DNA of 64,000 nucleotides from Sphingomonas sp. JC676 (GCF_014489075.1 NZ_JACTGR010000007.1:124001-188000), one strand, 5' to 3'; numbered from the stretch's first letter, positions 31,636 through 40,401 are shown. The notes: a model not told the origin generated them from the sequence alone. A program made the numbers and translations.

Positions 31636-32328
31636 TCACAACGGCAGTGGCGCCCCGGATTGCTCCGCCACCATATAGGCGGCGTACCAGTCGGGCCAGT
31701 TCTCGTCATGCTGGCCGCCCATCCGTTTCTCATGCTCGCCATGCGCGAGAGCTGCGCGCCACATCGCATTCCTCAGATCCGCTACGGAGGCGAAGCTCGT
31801 AACGCTCGAGTCGATTCGGCCCGGCAATCGCGTGGTGATCTCCTGCAACAGCCAGCCGTTGCCGTCGGGGTCGCGGAACGACGCGAAGGAGCGGTAGCTG
31901 CCATGGTCGGGATCGGGACCGCCCACGCGTACACGCCCGAACAGATAGGGCTCGTCGGTGCCGGAATAGACGCTGTCGCCGCCGTGAAAGGCTTCGCTGA
32001 CCGCGACCCCGCGGCGGAGCAGATCGTCCCGTGCGGCCTCGATGTCGGAGACGATAAGATAGAGTCCTTGGGCGGAGCCGGGAGCCGCGGCGGTCACGTT
32101 CGTGCCGAAGATGACCGAGGTCGAGGAGCCGGGGGGCGTGAACTGAAGCACCCGAAAATCGTCGCCCTGGGCGAAGTCGGCATCGAGCCGCCATCCCAGG
32201 TCGCCGTAAAAGCGCTTGGCGCGATCGACGTCTGAAACGGGAATGACGACGATCTCGAGTTTCATGTCGATCGATTGCGCTTTCGGTGTTTCGATCGTCA
32301 TTTCGCTGGGTGCTTCAATTGTGGTCAT
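31636..32328 (-). CDS. VOC family (glyoxalase/bleomycin resistance-like) protein with C-terminal extension
   Basis: A 230-residue protein. Residues about 20-165 form a VOC domain: IEIVVIP-like LEIVVIPVSDVDRAKRFYGDLGW, then VLQFTPPGSSTSVIFG, GLYLIVSDIEAARDDLLRRGV and FRDPDGNGWLLQEI. It would bind a metal or a small molecule; no substrate is evident. A 60-residue tail (DLRNAMWRAALAHGEHEKRMGG followed by NWPDWYAAYMVAEQ) is a helical extension found in some family members. The start at 32328 has AAGGAG nine bases upstream. Confidence 0.84.
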   Translation of the reverse strand: MTTIEAPSEMTIETPKAQSIDMKLEIVVIPVSDVDRAKRFYGDLGWRLDADFAQGDDFRVLQFTPPGSSTSVIFGTNVTAAAPGSAQGLYLIVSDIEAARDDLLRRGVAVSEAFHGGDSVYSGTDEPYLFGRVRVGGPDPDHGSYRSFASFRDPDGNGWLLQEITTRLPGRIDSSVTSFASVADLRNAMWRAALAHGEHEKRMGGQHDENWPDWYAAYMVAEQSGAPLPL

Positions 32329-32996
32329 AACAAACTCCTTGGTTTGGATGACTTGCCGCGATTCCGAACGCAGTGAGGGGCGCGAAAACGGATGCTGCGG
32401 AATTGCTCGCCAGCGATCGCGACTCACGAGACCGCTGTCGGTGGTACCGCTTTACAGCATAACGTCCGCGCAGGTTACTGCCGGCCGCGCGCTCAGCGTG
32501 CTTTTGATCGGGAAGCCGTGCTCCGGATCCAGCGCCATCGTTGCAATGTAGGATTTCGCCTGCAATCCCGCCCAGGCTCTTTCTCATCGCGAATATGATC
32601 CGAAGCCTCGCGCGGGTGCGCGATGCCCCTGTGACCTTTGCGACTTTAGGGTATCCCGATACCGCTCGCCGGGGTGCGAACGACGGTTTCAAAGGCGATC
32701 GAGGAACCGGCGCTTCGCATCGTCGAGGTCCGGAAAGTCCCATTTTTCAGGAAGGAAGGTTTTTCGACATAGCAGGTGTCAACCGTGTCAACTTCGGCCC
32801 GACGATTGCGTCCTCGCCACGAGGCGGCTTTACGGGCGATGAAACATCTTTCCCGTGTCGCCCCGGCGTCCGAAATGCCCGGTCTATCCCCAGTGTTGAC
32901 TTACCGGTCCCCCCTTCCTAAACGGCCCCTGCCTTGGCGGGCTCGCCCTTGGTACATGCGCTAACCCTGCCGGAAACGGCGCTAAGGAGAGGCGAA
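32329..32996. other. 668-base intergenic region without a recognisable gene
   Basis: Between the VOC gene and atpI. Several short frames cross it on both strands, but none shows consistent coding character, a convincing start or a known product. It contains the promoter candidate of the Fo operon near its right end. It may be a remnant of degraded accessory DNA, given that it continues the sparse stretch that begins after tRNA-Val. Confidence 0.5.
32896..32924 (+). promoter_or_regulatory. Promoter candidate for the ATP synthase Fo operon
   Basis: TTGACT at 32896-32901, a 17-base spacer and TAAACG at 32919-32924, about 73 bases before the atpI start. The -35 box is near-consensus; the -10 box is weaker. 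Confidence 0.4.
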
Positions 32997-33314
32997 ATGG
33001 CCGAAAACGAGCCCGGACTGGAACCCCTCCAAGAGGATGCCCGCCTCAACTCGCTCGACGAGCGATTGCGGCAAGCAAAATCGGACGAGGCGGTCAGGAA
33101 CGGCGGGGGCACCGATAAAGGCCAGGCGGATTACAACCTGGGCAATCGCGTGCTGGCCGAACTGATCGGCGGAATGGCCGGAGGTGCGCTGATCGGGTGG
33201 GTACTCGATCGGTTCCTGGGAACCTCCCCATGGCTCCTGCTCGCTTTGCTCTTCTTGGGCATCATAGCGGCGTTCAGGAACATCATTCGGATTTCGAATA
33301 AGCGCTCGAAGTGA
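32997..33314 (+). CDS. atpI: AtpZ/AtpI family ATP synthase-associated protein
   Basis: A 105-residue protein with a polar N-terminal half and two predicted helices: GNRVLAELIGGMAGGALIGWVLDRF and SPWLLLALLFLGIIAAFRNIIRI. The pattern is that of the small AtpI/AtpZ proteins which open the Fo operon and assist assembly of the c-ring or magnesium supply. Start 32997 with AAGGAGAGGCGAA immediately upstream. It precedes atpB by 39 bases. Confidence 0.9.
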   Translation: MAENEPGLEPLQEDARLNSLDERLRQAKSDEAVRNGGGTDKGQADYNLGNRVLAELIGGMAGGALIGWVLDRFLGTSPWLLLALLFLGIIAAFRNIIRISNKRSK

Positions 33315-33353
33315 CTCTTCGGGCGCTTTGGCTAATAAGGCGGACGAACAAGC

Positions 33354-34139
33354 GTGGCGGCTGAATCAGGCAAGATCGACCCGATGCACCAGTTCGAGGT
33401 GCAGACGATCTGGGATCCCGGCTTCTCCATTGCCGGGCACCATATCGCCTTCACGAACTCGGCATTGTGGATGTGCGTGGCTGCCCTCGCGCTCTGGGCA
33501 TTCATGCTCATGGGCATGAAGCGCCAGGTGATCCCGACTCGCGGCCAGATGCTGGTCGAGAATTTCGTCGGCTTCATCGATTCGCTGCTCGCGCAGAACA
33601 TCGGCAAGGAAGGGCGGAAGTACCTTCCCTATATCTTCTCGCTGTTCATGTTCATCCTGTTCGGCAACGTGATCGGCCTGCTGCCCTTCGGCCTGGTCGG
33701 CGTGCATCCCTTCACCTTCACCAGCCATTTCACCGTCACCGGCGTGCTGGCGATCATGAGCTTCTCGATCGTGCTGATCGTCGGCTTCTGGAAGCACGGG
33801 CTGCACTTCTTCTCGCTGTTCGTGCCGCACGGCACCCCGCTGTGGCTGATCTGGCTGATCCCGGTGATCGAGCTCGTCTCGTTCCTGGTGCGCCCCTTCT
33901 CGCTGGGCCTGCGACTGTTCGTCGCGATGATCGCCGGGCACATCCTCCTGAAGGTGCTGGCCGGCTTCGTGATCAACGCCAGCAATGCGGGGATCATCCC
34001 GGGCCTTGGCGTCGGCATCCCCAGCTTCGCGCTGATGATCGGCATCTCGGCGCTCGAGATCCTGGTCGCCGGCATCCAGGCTTATGTTTTCGCGCTGCTC
34101 ACGTCGCTGTACATCAACGACGCCGAGCATCTGCACTGA
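33354..34139 (+). CDS. atpB: ATP synthase Fo subunit a
   Basis: A 261-residue membrane protein forming the stator part of the proton channel. The key region is LVRPFSLGLRLFVAMIAGHILLKVL, where the essential Arg (in GLRLF) interacts with the c-ring carboxylate. The C-terminal helix LEILVAGIQAYVFALLTSLYI is typical. It starts at GTG 33354; an ATG ten codons later (33384) is possible but lacks a ribosome-binding site. Confidence 0.95.
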   Translation: MAAESGKIDPMHQFEVQTIWDPGFSIAGHHIAFTNSALWMCVAALALWAFMLMGMKRQVIPTRGQMLVENFVGFIDSLLAQNIGKEGRKYLPYIFSLFMFILFGNVIGLLPFGLVGVHPFTFTSHFTVTGVLAIMSFSIVLIVGFWKHGLHFFSLFVPHGTPLWLIWLIPVIELVSFLVRPFSLGLRLFVAMIAGHILLKVLAGFVINASNAGIIPGLGVGIPSFALMIGISALEILVAGIQAYVFALLTSLYINDAEHLH

Positions 34140-34183
34140 GTTTTTTCGTACCAACCAAGAAATTAGAAGCAGGAGTTTTTGAA
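34140..34183 (+). promoter_or_regulatory. U-rich leader and ribosome-binding site of atpE
   Basis: The 44 bases between atpB and atpE are AT-rich (GTTTTTTCG, then AAGAAATTAGAAG) and end AGGAGTTTTTGAA before the ATG. This strongly differs from the GC-rich neighbours. Such unstructured U-rich leaders raise translation of subunit c in other bacteria, fitting the higher stoichiometry of that subunit. Confidence 0.45.
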
Positions 34184-34411
34184 ATGGATCCAGCAGCAGC
34201 AAAGCTCATCGGTGCAGGTCTCGCGGCGATCGGCGCCGGCATGGCCGCCATCGGTGTGGGCAACGTGTTCGGCAGCTTCCTCGAGGGCGCGCTGCGCAAT
34301 CCGGGCGCGGCTGACGGTCAGCAGGGTCGCCTGTTCATCGGCTTCGCGGCCGCCGAGCTTCTCGGTCTGCTCGCGTTCGTCGTGGCGATGATCCTGATCT
34401 TCGTCGCCTGA
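34184..34411 (+). CDS. atpE: ATP synthase Fo subunit c
   Basis: A 75-residue hairpin of two helices that forms the proton-driven rotor ring. The first helix has the glycine-rich GAGLAAIGAGMAAIGVGNVFG, then the polar loop ALRNPGAADGQQG, and the second helix has GFAAAELLGLLAFVVAM with the proton-carrying carboxylate Glu58. The start at 34184 follows AGGAG. It is the most highly translated subunit expected in this operon. Confidence 0.96.
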   Translation: MDPAAAKLIGAGLAAIGAGMAAIGVGNVFGSFLEGALRNPGAADGQQGRLFIGFAAAELLGLLAFVVAMILIFVA

Positions 34412-34463
34412 TTTTTCCGGTTCGGGCCGGCCCCGCGCCGGCCCGCATCTGGATGGGATAGCA

Positions 34464-34955
34464 ATGCCTCAGATTTCCCAGCTCGCCGAAACCTTCGCGT
34501 CGCAGATCTTCTGGCTGCTCGTGACCTTCGGCTTTGTCTTCTTCGCCATCGGCAAGGGCATGGTGCCCAAGGTGCTGTCGACGATCGACCAGCGCGACCA
34601 GTCGGTCGCCGGCGATCTCGCGGCGGCCGAGGCGGCCCGCGCGGCGGCCGATCAGGCCGAGGAGAACTGGCGGACCGAGGAAAATGCCGCGCGCGAGGCA
34701 GCGCAGAAGCGCGTCGCCGAAGCGCGTGCCAAGGGTGCGGCAGCGTCCGAGAAGACTCTTGCCAAGGGGAATGCGGAGAACGAGGCGCGGATGACCGCGG
34801 CCGAGACCCGCATTGCCGATGCGAGCCTCGCGGCGATGGCCGAGATCGAAGCGGTCGCGGCCGACGCGGCAAAGGATATCGTCGCCCGCCTGTCGGGCGC
34901 GAAGGTGACGGCCGACGAGGCCAAGAAGGCAGTGAAGGCGGCGCTCAATGGCTAA
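34464..34955 (+). CDS. atpF': ATP synthase Fo subunit b'
   Basis: A 163-residue protein: one N-terminal membrane helix (SQIFWLLVTFGFVFFAIGKGM) followed by a long Ala/Glu/Arg-rich helix for the peripheral stalk. The b' subunit pairs with b in alphaproteobacteria and photosynthetic lineages. The 3' end overlaps atpF by eight bases, so the two are translated together. Confidence 0.92.
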   Translation: MPQISQLAETFASQIFWLLVTFGFVFFAIGKGMVPKVLSTIDQRDQSVAGDLAAAEAARAAADQAEENWRTEENAAREAAQKRVAEARAKGAAASEKTLAKGNAENEARMTAAETRIADASLAAMAEIEAVAADAAKDIVARLSGAKVTADEAKKAVKAALNG

Positions 34956-35526
34956 TCCGCACCCGGCGGCCGACACGGCCACCACCACCGCGACGGTCGA
35001 GCATCAGGCGCCCGCCGAGGGCCATCACGCCGATCCGTCGGTATTCGGCCTCGACGCCACCGTCTGGGTCTCGATCGCGATGACCGCGTTCATCCTGATC
35101 CTGCTGTGGAAGAAGGTTCCCGGCCTGGTCACCCGCGGCCTCGACAACCAGATCGCGGCGATCCGCACGCGGCTGGAGGATGCCAAGCAGCTCCGGGCCG
35201 AGGCCGAGGCGCTGCGCGACGAATATGCGCGCAAGATCGCCGGCGCCGAAGCCGAGGCCGCGGCGCTGCTCGCGCATGCCGACGAAGAGGCCAAGGGCGT
35301 GCTCGCCAAGGCCCAAGCCGACGCCAAGGAACTGACCGTGCGCCGCGCCAAGATGGCCGAGGACAAGATCGGCGCCGCCGAGCGTGCCGCGCTCCAGGCG
35401 ATTCGCGCCAAGGCCGCCGATGCGGCGGCCAAGGCGGCTGCGGCGATCATCGCCGAGAAGCACGGCGCCGATGCCGACAAGGCGCTGGTCGACAAGACGA
35501 TTTCGGGGCTCGGCCGGCTCAACTGA
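34948..35526 (+). CDS. atpF: ATP synthase Fo subunit b
   Basis: A 192-residue stalk subunit. A variable N-terminus of about 30 residues (rich in Ala and His) is followed by one membrane helix (TVWVSIAMTAFILILLWKKV) and a long coiled-coil helix (residues about 55-175) rich in Ala, Lys and Glu. The F1 genes (atpHAGDC) are not in this window, as usual in alphaproteobacteria. A weak hairpin (GGGGC with GCCCC around 35541-35556) follows the stop. Confidence 0.92.
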   Translation: MANPHPAADTATTTATVEHQAPAEGHHADPSVFGLDATVWVSIAMTAFILILLWKKVPGLVTRGLDNQIAAIRTRLEDAKQLRAEAEALRDEYARKIAGAEAEAAALLAHADEEAKGVLAKAQADAKELTVRRAKMAEDKIGAAERAALQAIRAKAADAAAKAAAAIIAEKHGADADKALVDKTISGLGRLN

Positions 35527-35591
35527 ACCGTTTCGGAACAGGGGCCGCCAAGCCCCGTTGCCGGGCCGGAAAAATCCCGTAATACAGCGCG

Positions 35592-37445
35592 ATGCAATCC
35601 CGCCGCGACTTCGGAATCATCGCTCTCGTCGTCGCGTTCGGCATCCTCGCCGCGGCGGTGCTGGGCACCTTGCTGCTGTTCCAGAGCCAGCAGCGCGCCC
35701 AGGCCTGGGTCATCCACACGCTGACGGTGCAGGGCCGGCTCAATACCGTGCTCTCCCGCCTGCAGGACGCCGAGACCGGCCAGCGCGGCTATATCATCAC
35801 CCGTGACGTGCAGTATCTGACGCCCTATCTCGAGGGTACCCGCCTGCTGGCCGGCGATATCGAGGGTCTTCGCGCCGCGACGGCCGACAATCCCGCTCAG
35901 CTGGCACGCGCCCAGGAGCTGAAGGAGTTCGCCGAAGCGCGCGTCAAGCGCCTCTCGGTAGGCATCGAGCTCGTCCGCAAGGGCGAATATATCGGTGCTT
36001 CCGAAGCGATCCGGGCCGGGGTCGGCAAGGGCCTCATGGATCGGGCTCGCGAGATCATCGCCGCCATGAAGGCCGAGGAACAGCGCCTGTTCGATGCCCG
36101 CGCTCGGGCTGCGCAGCGGCAATCGATGCTGTTGACCGGATGGCTGCTGCTGAGCGCGGCGGCGGTCGCCCTGCTCGCGCTGTTCGTCACGCGCGACGCC
36201 CGGCGCCGGGCGCGGGCTGCGGCGGAAGCGCGCGATCAGCTCGTGCTGGTCAATGCCCGCCTGATCGAGGAAGCGACGAGCCGCGAGGCCGCAGAGGCGC
36301 AGGTCCGTCAGATGCACAAGATGGAGTCGATCGGCCAGCTCACCGGCGGCATCGCGCATGACTTCAACAACATGCTCGCGATCGTGATCGGATCGCTCGA
36401 TCTCGCCAAAAGGCGCCTGTCCAAGGATCGCGCGCGGGCAGAAGCATGCATCGACAATGCGATGCAAGGCGCCGAGCGCGCCGCCCAGCTCACCTCGCGC
36501 CTGCTCGCCTTTTCGCGCCAGCAGCCGCTCGCACCGGTCGCGATCGACGCCAATCGTCTGGTCGGCGGTATGTCCGAGCTGCTCCGCCGCACGATCGGCG
36601 AGACGGTGCGCTTCGAGACCGTGCTCGCGGGTGGTTTATGGCCGGCGTTCATCGACGCCGGCCAGCTCGAGAACGCGCTGGTCAATCTCTGCGTCAACGC
36701 CCGCGATGCGATGCCCGAGGGGGGGCGGCTGACCATCGAGACCAGCAACACCCATCTCGACGAAGCCTATGCCGCCGAACACAACGAGGTGAGCGCAGGC
36801 CAATATGTGATGGTCTCGGTCACCGATACCGGCTTCGGCATGCCCGCCGAGGTGATCGAGCGCGCTTTCGATCCTTTCTACACCACCAAGGAAGTGGGCA
36901 GCGGCACCGGGCTCGGGCTCAGCCAGGTCTATGGCTTCGTCAAGCAGTCGGGCGGCCATGTGAAGATCTATTCGGAGCCCGGCGTGGGCACCACGGTCAA
37001 GCTCTACGTGCCGCGCCACTTCGGCGTCGCCGAGGTACCGAGCGCCGCCGCTGACAATGCGGAGCTGCCGCGCGCCAACGGCTATGAAACCGTGCTGGTG
37101 GTGGAGGACGATGAGCGCGTGCGGCTGCTCTCGGTCGATTCGCTGCGCGAGCTCGGCTACACCGTATTCCACGCCGACGGCCCCCGGCGGGCACTGATGA
37201 TGATCGCCGAGCTGCCGCGCGTCGATTTGCTCTTCACCGATGTCATCATGCCCGACATGAACGGCCGCAAGCTCGCTGAGGCAGCGCGGCTGGAGCGTCC
37301 CGATCTCAAGGTGCTCTACACCACCGGCTACACCAAGAACGCGATCGTCCATAACGGCATGCTCGATCACGACGTGGCATTCCTGCCCAAACCCTTCACC
37401 ATCGCGCAGCTCGCCGCCAAGGTGCGCCAGGTGCTGGACGCCTGA
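35592..37445 (+). CDS. Hybrid sensor histidine kinase with CHASE3-like sensor and receiver domain
   Basis: A 617-residue membrane protein. It has a first helix (residues 8-30), a periplasmic helical region with LQDAETGQRGYIITRDVQYL (CHASE3-like) and a second helix (180-199). The phospho-accepting His256 is in GQLTGGIAHDFNNMLAIVIGSLDLA, and the ATPase core has NLCVNARDAMPEGG, DTGFGM and GTGLGLSQVYGFVKQSGG. The C-terminal receiver (about 497-617) carries TDVIMPDMNG with the target Asp and LPKPF. Its signal and output partner are unknown. It starts 65 bases after atpF, and could be transcribed by read-through from the Fo operon. Confidence 0.9.
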   Translation: MQSRRDFGIIALVVAFGILAAAVLGTLLLFQSQQRAQAWVIHTLTVQGRLNTVLSRLQDAETGQRGYIITRDVQYLTPYLEGTRLLAGDIEGLRAATADNPAQLARAQELKEFAEARVKRLSVGIELVRKGEYIGASEAIRAGVGKGLMDRAREIIAAMKAEEQRLFDARARAAQRQSMLLTGWLLLSAAAVALLALFVTRDARRRARAAAEARDQLVLVNARLIEEATSREAAEAQVRQMHKMESIGQLTGGIAHDFNNMLAIVIGSLDLAKRRLSKDRARAEACIDNAMQGAERAAQLTSRLLAFSRQQPLAPVAIDANRLVGGMSELLRRTIGETVRFETVLAGGLWPAFIDAGQLENALVNLCVNARDAMPEGGRLTIETSNTHLDEAYAAEHNEVSAGQYVMVSVTDTGFGMPAEVIERAFDPFYTTKEVGSGTGLGLSQVYGFVKQSGGHVKIYSEPGVGTTVKLYVPRHFGVAEVPSAAADNAELPRANGYETVLVVEDDERVRLLSVDSLRELGYTVFHADGPRRALMMIAELPRVDLLFTDVIMPDMNGRKLAEAARLERPDLKVLYTTGYTKNAIVHNGMLDHDVAFLPKPFTIAQLAAKVRQVLDA

Positions 37446-37447
37446 GG

Positions 37448-37630
37448 ATGCGCTGGCTGCGGATCGGCACGGTGCTGGTGATCGTGCTGATCGTGGCGAT
37501 GCTCGCTGTCGCCTGGCGCTCGACAACACGAGAAAATAGCGCCGACGCAATCAAGGCGCGCGCCGAGGCGCAGATGCAACGCATCGAGGCCGAGGCGCAG
37601 CGGCTGGAGAACCAGGCCGCCGCGCCCTGA
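37448..37630 (+). CDS. Small single-pass membrane protein of unknown function
   Basis: A 60-residue protein with one N-terminal helix (RIGTVLVIVLIVAMLAVAW) and a short cytoplasmic or periplasmic coiled-coil tail (AIKARAEAQMQRIEAEAQRLE). It starts two bases after the stop of the hybrid kinase, so it is almost certainly co-transcribed and possibly coupled. No family recognised. It may be a small partner of the kinase. Confidence 0.6.
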   Translation: MRWLRIGTVLVIVLIVAMLAVAWRSTTRENSADAIKARAEAQMQRIEAEAQRLENQAAAP

Positions 37631-37636
37631 ACCGGC

Positions 37637-38383
37637 TTATTTAGGCTTGCGGAACTTGAAGACGAACTGGTCGGTCTTGCCCTTGATCGACGGGTCGAAC
37701 ACGCTTGCCGTGTGCGGGTCCGCCGAATTGGCGAGCAGCGGCAGCGAGCCTTCGAACTTGAACCCGGCCTTTTCGATCTCGGCACGCGCGGCGGCCGGGT
37801 CGATGCGGTGCAGCGCCTCGGGCACGGCGAATTCGGGATCGGCATTGGCGACATGATCGACGACGAGCAGCACGCCGCCGGGCTTCAGCGAATCGTAGAG
37901 CTTCTTCGCGACCACACCGGCGAAGCCCGGCGGGGACATCTTCAGGTGCAGGTCATGCCAGTTCTGCACCGTCACGATCGCATCCAGCGGCTCCGGAAAC
38001 GAAAAACTGGCCAGCGAGGCGCTCGATCCGGCCACGTTCGGATAAGCGTCGGTAACCGCCTTCAGCTGCACGCCATAATCCGCGCTGAACTTGATGAACT
38101 CCTCGGGCTGATAGGCATAGACCTTGCCCTTGGGGCCGACGGTCTTCGACAGGATCCGCGACCAATATCCGCCGCCCATGATGAAGTCCGCGACCTTGTC
38201 GCCGGGTTTCACGCCGACAAAGGCGAGGATCTCGCCCGGATGCCGCGCGGCGTCGCGCTCGGTATCGGTCGCAGGGCGCCCGGCATCGGCAAGCGCCGCC
38301 TTGATCGGCGCGGAAACGGTCTGGGCGGTAGCGGGGACGGACAGCGCGATGAGCGCGACGGCAGAGAACAAGGCCAACTTCAT
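37637..38383 (-). CDS. Exported class I SAM-dependent methyltransferase-like protein (COG4798 type)
   Basis: A 248-residue protein with a signal peptide (MKLALFSAVALIALSVPATAQ). The Rossmann-like part has VADFIMGGGYWSRILSKTVGPKG in place of the methyltransferase motif I, then LDAIVTVQNWHDLH and LKPGGVLLVVDHVAN, which are typical of class I methyltransferases. Export is puzzling because SAM is cytoplasmic, so this may be a repurposed fold. An upstream in-frame start (38407) is possible; the chosen one has GGGAGAG seven bases upstream. Monocistronic and divergent from uvrC. Confidence 0.8.
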   Translation of the reverse strand: MKLALFSAVALIALSVPATAQTVSAPIKAALADAGRPATDTERDAARHPGEILAFVGVKPGDKVADFIMGGGYWSRILSKTVGPKGKVYAYQPEEFIKFSADYGVQLKAVTDAYPNVAGSSASLASFSFPEPLDAIVTVQNWHDLHLKMSPPGFAGVVAKKLYDSLKPGGVLLVVDHVANADPEFAVPEALHRIDPAAARAEIEKAGFKFEGSLPLLANSADPHTASVFDPSIKGKTDQFVFKFRKPK

Positions 38384-38478
38384 GACGACTCTCCCATAGT
38401 GTTTCATCTGACTATGTCACAATGACCGGGTCGTTCAAGTTGCCGGGACTCGGCAGCGCGCCTAAATCCCCTCCGAAC

Positions 38479-40401
38479 ATGTCCGATCCCAATTCCCCCA
38501 ATCGCTTCAACGAGGAAAAGGCCACCTACGCCGTGCGTGGCGAAGGCGCGCCCGATCTAGATGCGGGCGTCGCCGCGATCCGCAACGTGCTCAAGACCCT
38601 GCCCGCGCGGCCCGGCGTCTATCGCATGCAGGATGCGCGCGGCGACGTGCTCTATGTCGGCAAGGCGCGGGCGCTCAAGAACCGGGTGACCAACTATACC
38701 CAGGTCCAGCGACTCTCGAAGCGGCTCCAGCGGATGGTCGCGCAGACCCGGTCGATGACGATCGTCACGACCAACAACGAGGCCGAGGCACTGCTGCTCG
38801 AGGCGCAGCTGATCAAGCGCTTCCGCCCGCCCTACAATGTGCTGCTGCGCGACGATAAGTCCTTCCCGTTCATCCTGTTGCGGCAGGATCATGCGTTCGG
38901 CCGCGTCCAGCTCCATCGCGGCGCGCGGCGCTACAAGGGCGATTATTTCGGGCCGTTCGCCGGGGCAGGGCAGGTGCGCAAGACGCTCAACGCCCTCCAG
39001 AAGCTGTTTCTGCTCAGGAGTTGCACCGACGGCTTCTTCGCCACGCGCGACCGGCCGTGCCTGCTCTACCAGATCCGCCGCTGCTCGGCACCGTGCGTCG
39101 GGCGCATCGACGAGGCCGGCTATGCCGAGCTGATGCATGACGCACGCGATTTCCTCCAGGGCAAGTCGACCAAGGTCCAGGCCAAGCTCGGCGAGCAGAT
39201 GCAGGCCGCGGCGGAGAATCTCGATTTCGAGCTGGCCGCGGTGCTGCGCGACCGGCTGAAGGCGCTCACCTTCATCCAGGGCAGCCAGGCGATCAATGCC
39301 GAGGGCGTCGGCGACGCCGATATCTTCGCGATGGCGCACAAGAACGGCGTGATGGGCATCCAGGCCTTCTTCATCCGCGGCGGTCAGAATTGGGGTCATC
39401 GCAGCTTCTTTCCCGCGCACACCAATGATGTGCCCGAGGACGAAGTGCTCAGCGCCTTCCTGATGCAATTCTACGAGGAAGTGCCGCCGCCCCGGAACGT
39501 CTTCGTCGACCGCGAGCTCGAAGAAGCGGGGCTGCTCGCCGAAGCGATGGCCGAGCGCGCGGGCTTCAAGGTCGTGCTGTCGGTGCCCCAGCGCGGCGCC
39601 CGCCGCCGGCTGATGGAACAGGCGCAGCGCAACGCCGTGGAGGCGCTCGACCGCCGCCTGGCGGAGAGTACCACCCAGGCCAGGCTGCTCGCCGAGATCG
39701 CCGACATCTTCGAGCTGCCCGAGCCGCCCGATCGCATCGAGATCTACGACAACAGCCATATCCAGGGCACCAATGCGCTGGGCGCGATGGTCGTCGCGGG
39801 GCCGGAGGGCTTCCGCAAGAACCAGTATCGCAAGTTCAACATCAAGCGTGCCGAGACGATCGCAGGCGACGATTACGGGATGATGCGCGAAGTGTTCGGC
39901 CGCCGCTTCGCCCGCGCGCAGGAGGAGGATCCCGATCGTCAGGGCGACACCTGGCCCGATCTGGTGCTGGTCGATGGCGGGCGCGGGCAGCTGAATGCGG
40001 TGAAAGGCGTGCTTGAGAATCTCGGCATCGAGGATGTCTGCCTGGTCGGTGTCGCCAAGGGGCCGGACCATGGCCGCGAGGGGCGGGAGGTGTTCCATTT
40101 GATGGACGGTCGCGAGCTGACCCTGCCGGTCAATTCGCCGGTACTCTTCTATCTCCAGCGCCTGCGCGACGAGGCGCACCGCTTCGCGATCGGCGCGCAC
40201 CGGGCGAAGCGCGCCAAGGCGATCGGCGCGAGCCCGCTCGACGAGGTTCCCGGCATCGGCCCCGCGCGCAAGAAGGCGCTGCTCATGCATTTCGGCACGG
40301 CGCGTGCCGTGCGCGGCGCCAGCCTGGAGGATCTGCAAAAGGCGCCAGGCGTATCGGCGACGGTAGCGCAGCAGCTCTACGACTACTTCCATTCGCGCTG
40401 A
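38479..40401 (+). CDS. uvrC: Excinuclease ABC subunit C
   Basis: A 640-residue nucleotide-excision-repair endonuclease. It has an N-terminal GIY-YIG domain (PGVYRMQDARGDVLYVGKA), the cysteine cluster (CTDGFF, CLLYQIRRCSAPCVG), the UVR motif (LDFELAAVLRDRLKAL), the RNase H-like domain with RIEIYDNSHIQGT and VLVDGGRGQLNA, and C-terminal helix-hairpin-helix repeats (DEVPGIGPARKKALL, LQKAPGVSATVAQ). Start 38479 gives a short polar N-terminus; a start 19 codons earlier (38422) is possible and neither has a strong ribosome-binding site. Confidence 0.95.
   Translation: MSDPNSPNRFNEEKATYAVRGEGAPDLDAGVAAIRNVLKTLPARPGVYRMQDARGDVLYVGKARALKNRVTNYTQVQRLSKRLQRMVAQTRSMTIVTTNNEAEALLLEAQLIKRFRPPYNVLLRDDKSFPFILLRQDHAFGRVQLHRGARRYKGDYFGPFAGAGQVRKTLNALQKLFLLRSCTDGFFATRDRPCLLYQIRRCSAPCVGRIDEAGYAELMHDARDFLQGKSTKVQAKLGEQMQAAAENLDFELAAVLRDRLKALTFIQGSQAINAEGVGDADIFAMAHKNGVMGIQAFFIRGGQNWGHRSFFPAHTNDVPEDEVLSAFLMQFYEEVPPPRNVFVDRELEEAGLLAEAMAERAGFKVVLSVPQRGARRRLMEQAQRNAVEALDRRLAESTTQARLLAEIADIFELPEPPDRIEIYDNSHIQGTNALGAMVVAGPEGFRKNQYRKFNIKRAETIAGDDYGMMREVFGRRFARAQEEDPDRQGDTWPDLVLVDGGRGQLNAVKGVLENLGIEDVCLVGVAKGPDHGREGREVFHLMDGRELTLPVNSPVLFYLQRLRDEAHRFAIGAHRAKRAKAIGASPLDEVPGIGPARKKALLMHFGTARAVRGASLEDLQKAPGVSATVAQQLYDYFHSR

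Noticed and set aside
32541..32921. A 126-residue plus-strand open frame before atpI
   Set aside because: No ribosome-binding site, no recognisable domain and irregular composition; treated as non-coding.
30005..32996. A full integrative element at tRNA-Val
   Set aside because: No integrase, mobility gene or duplicated tRNA end was found within the segment.
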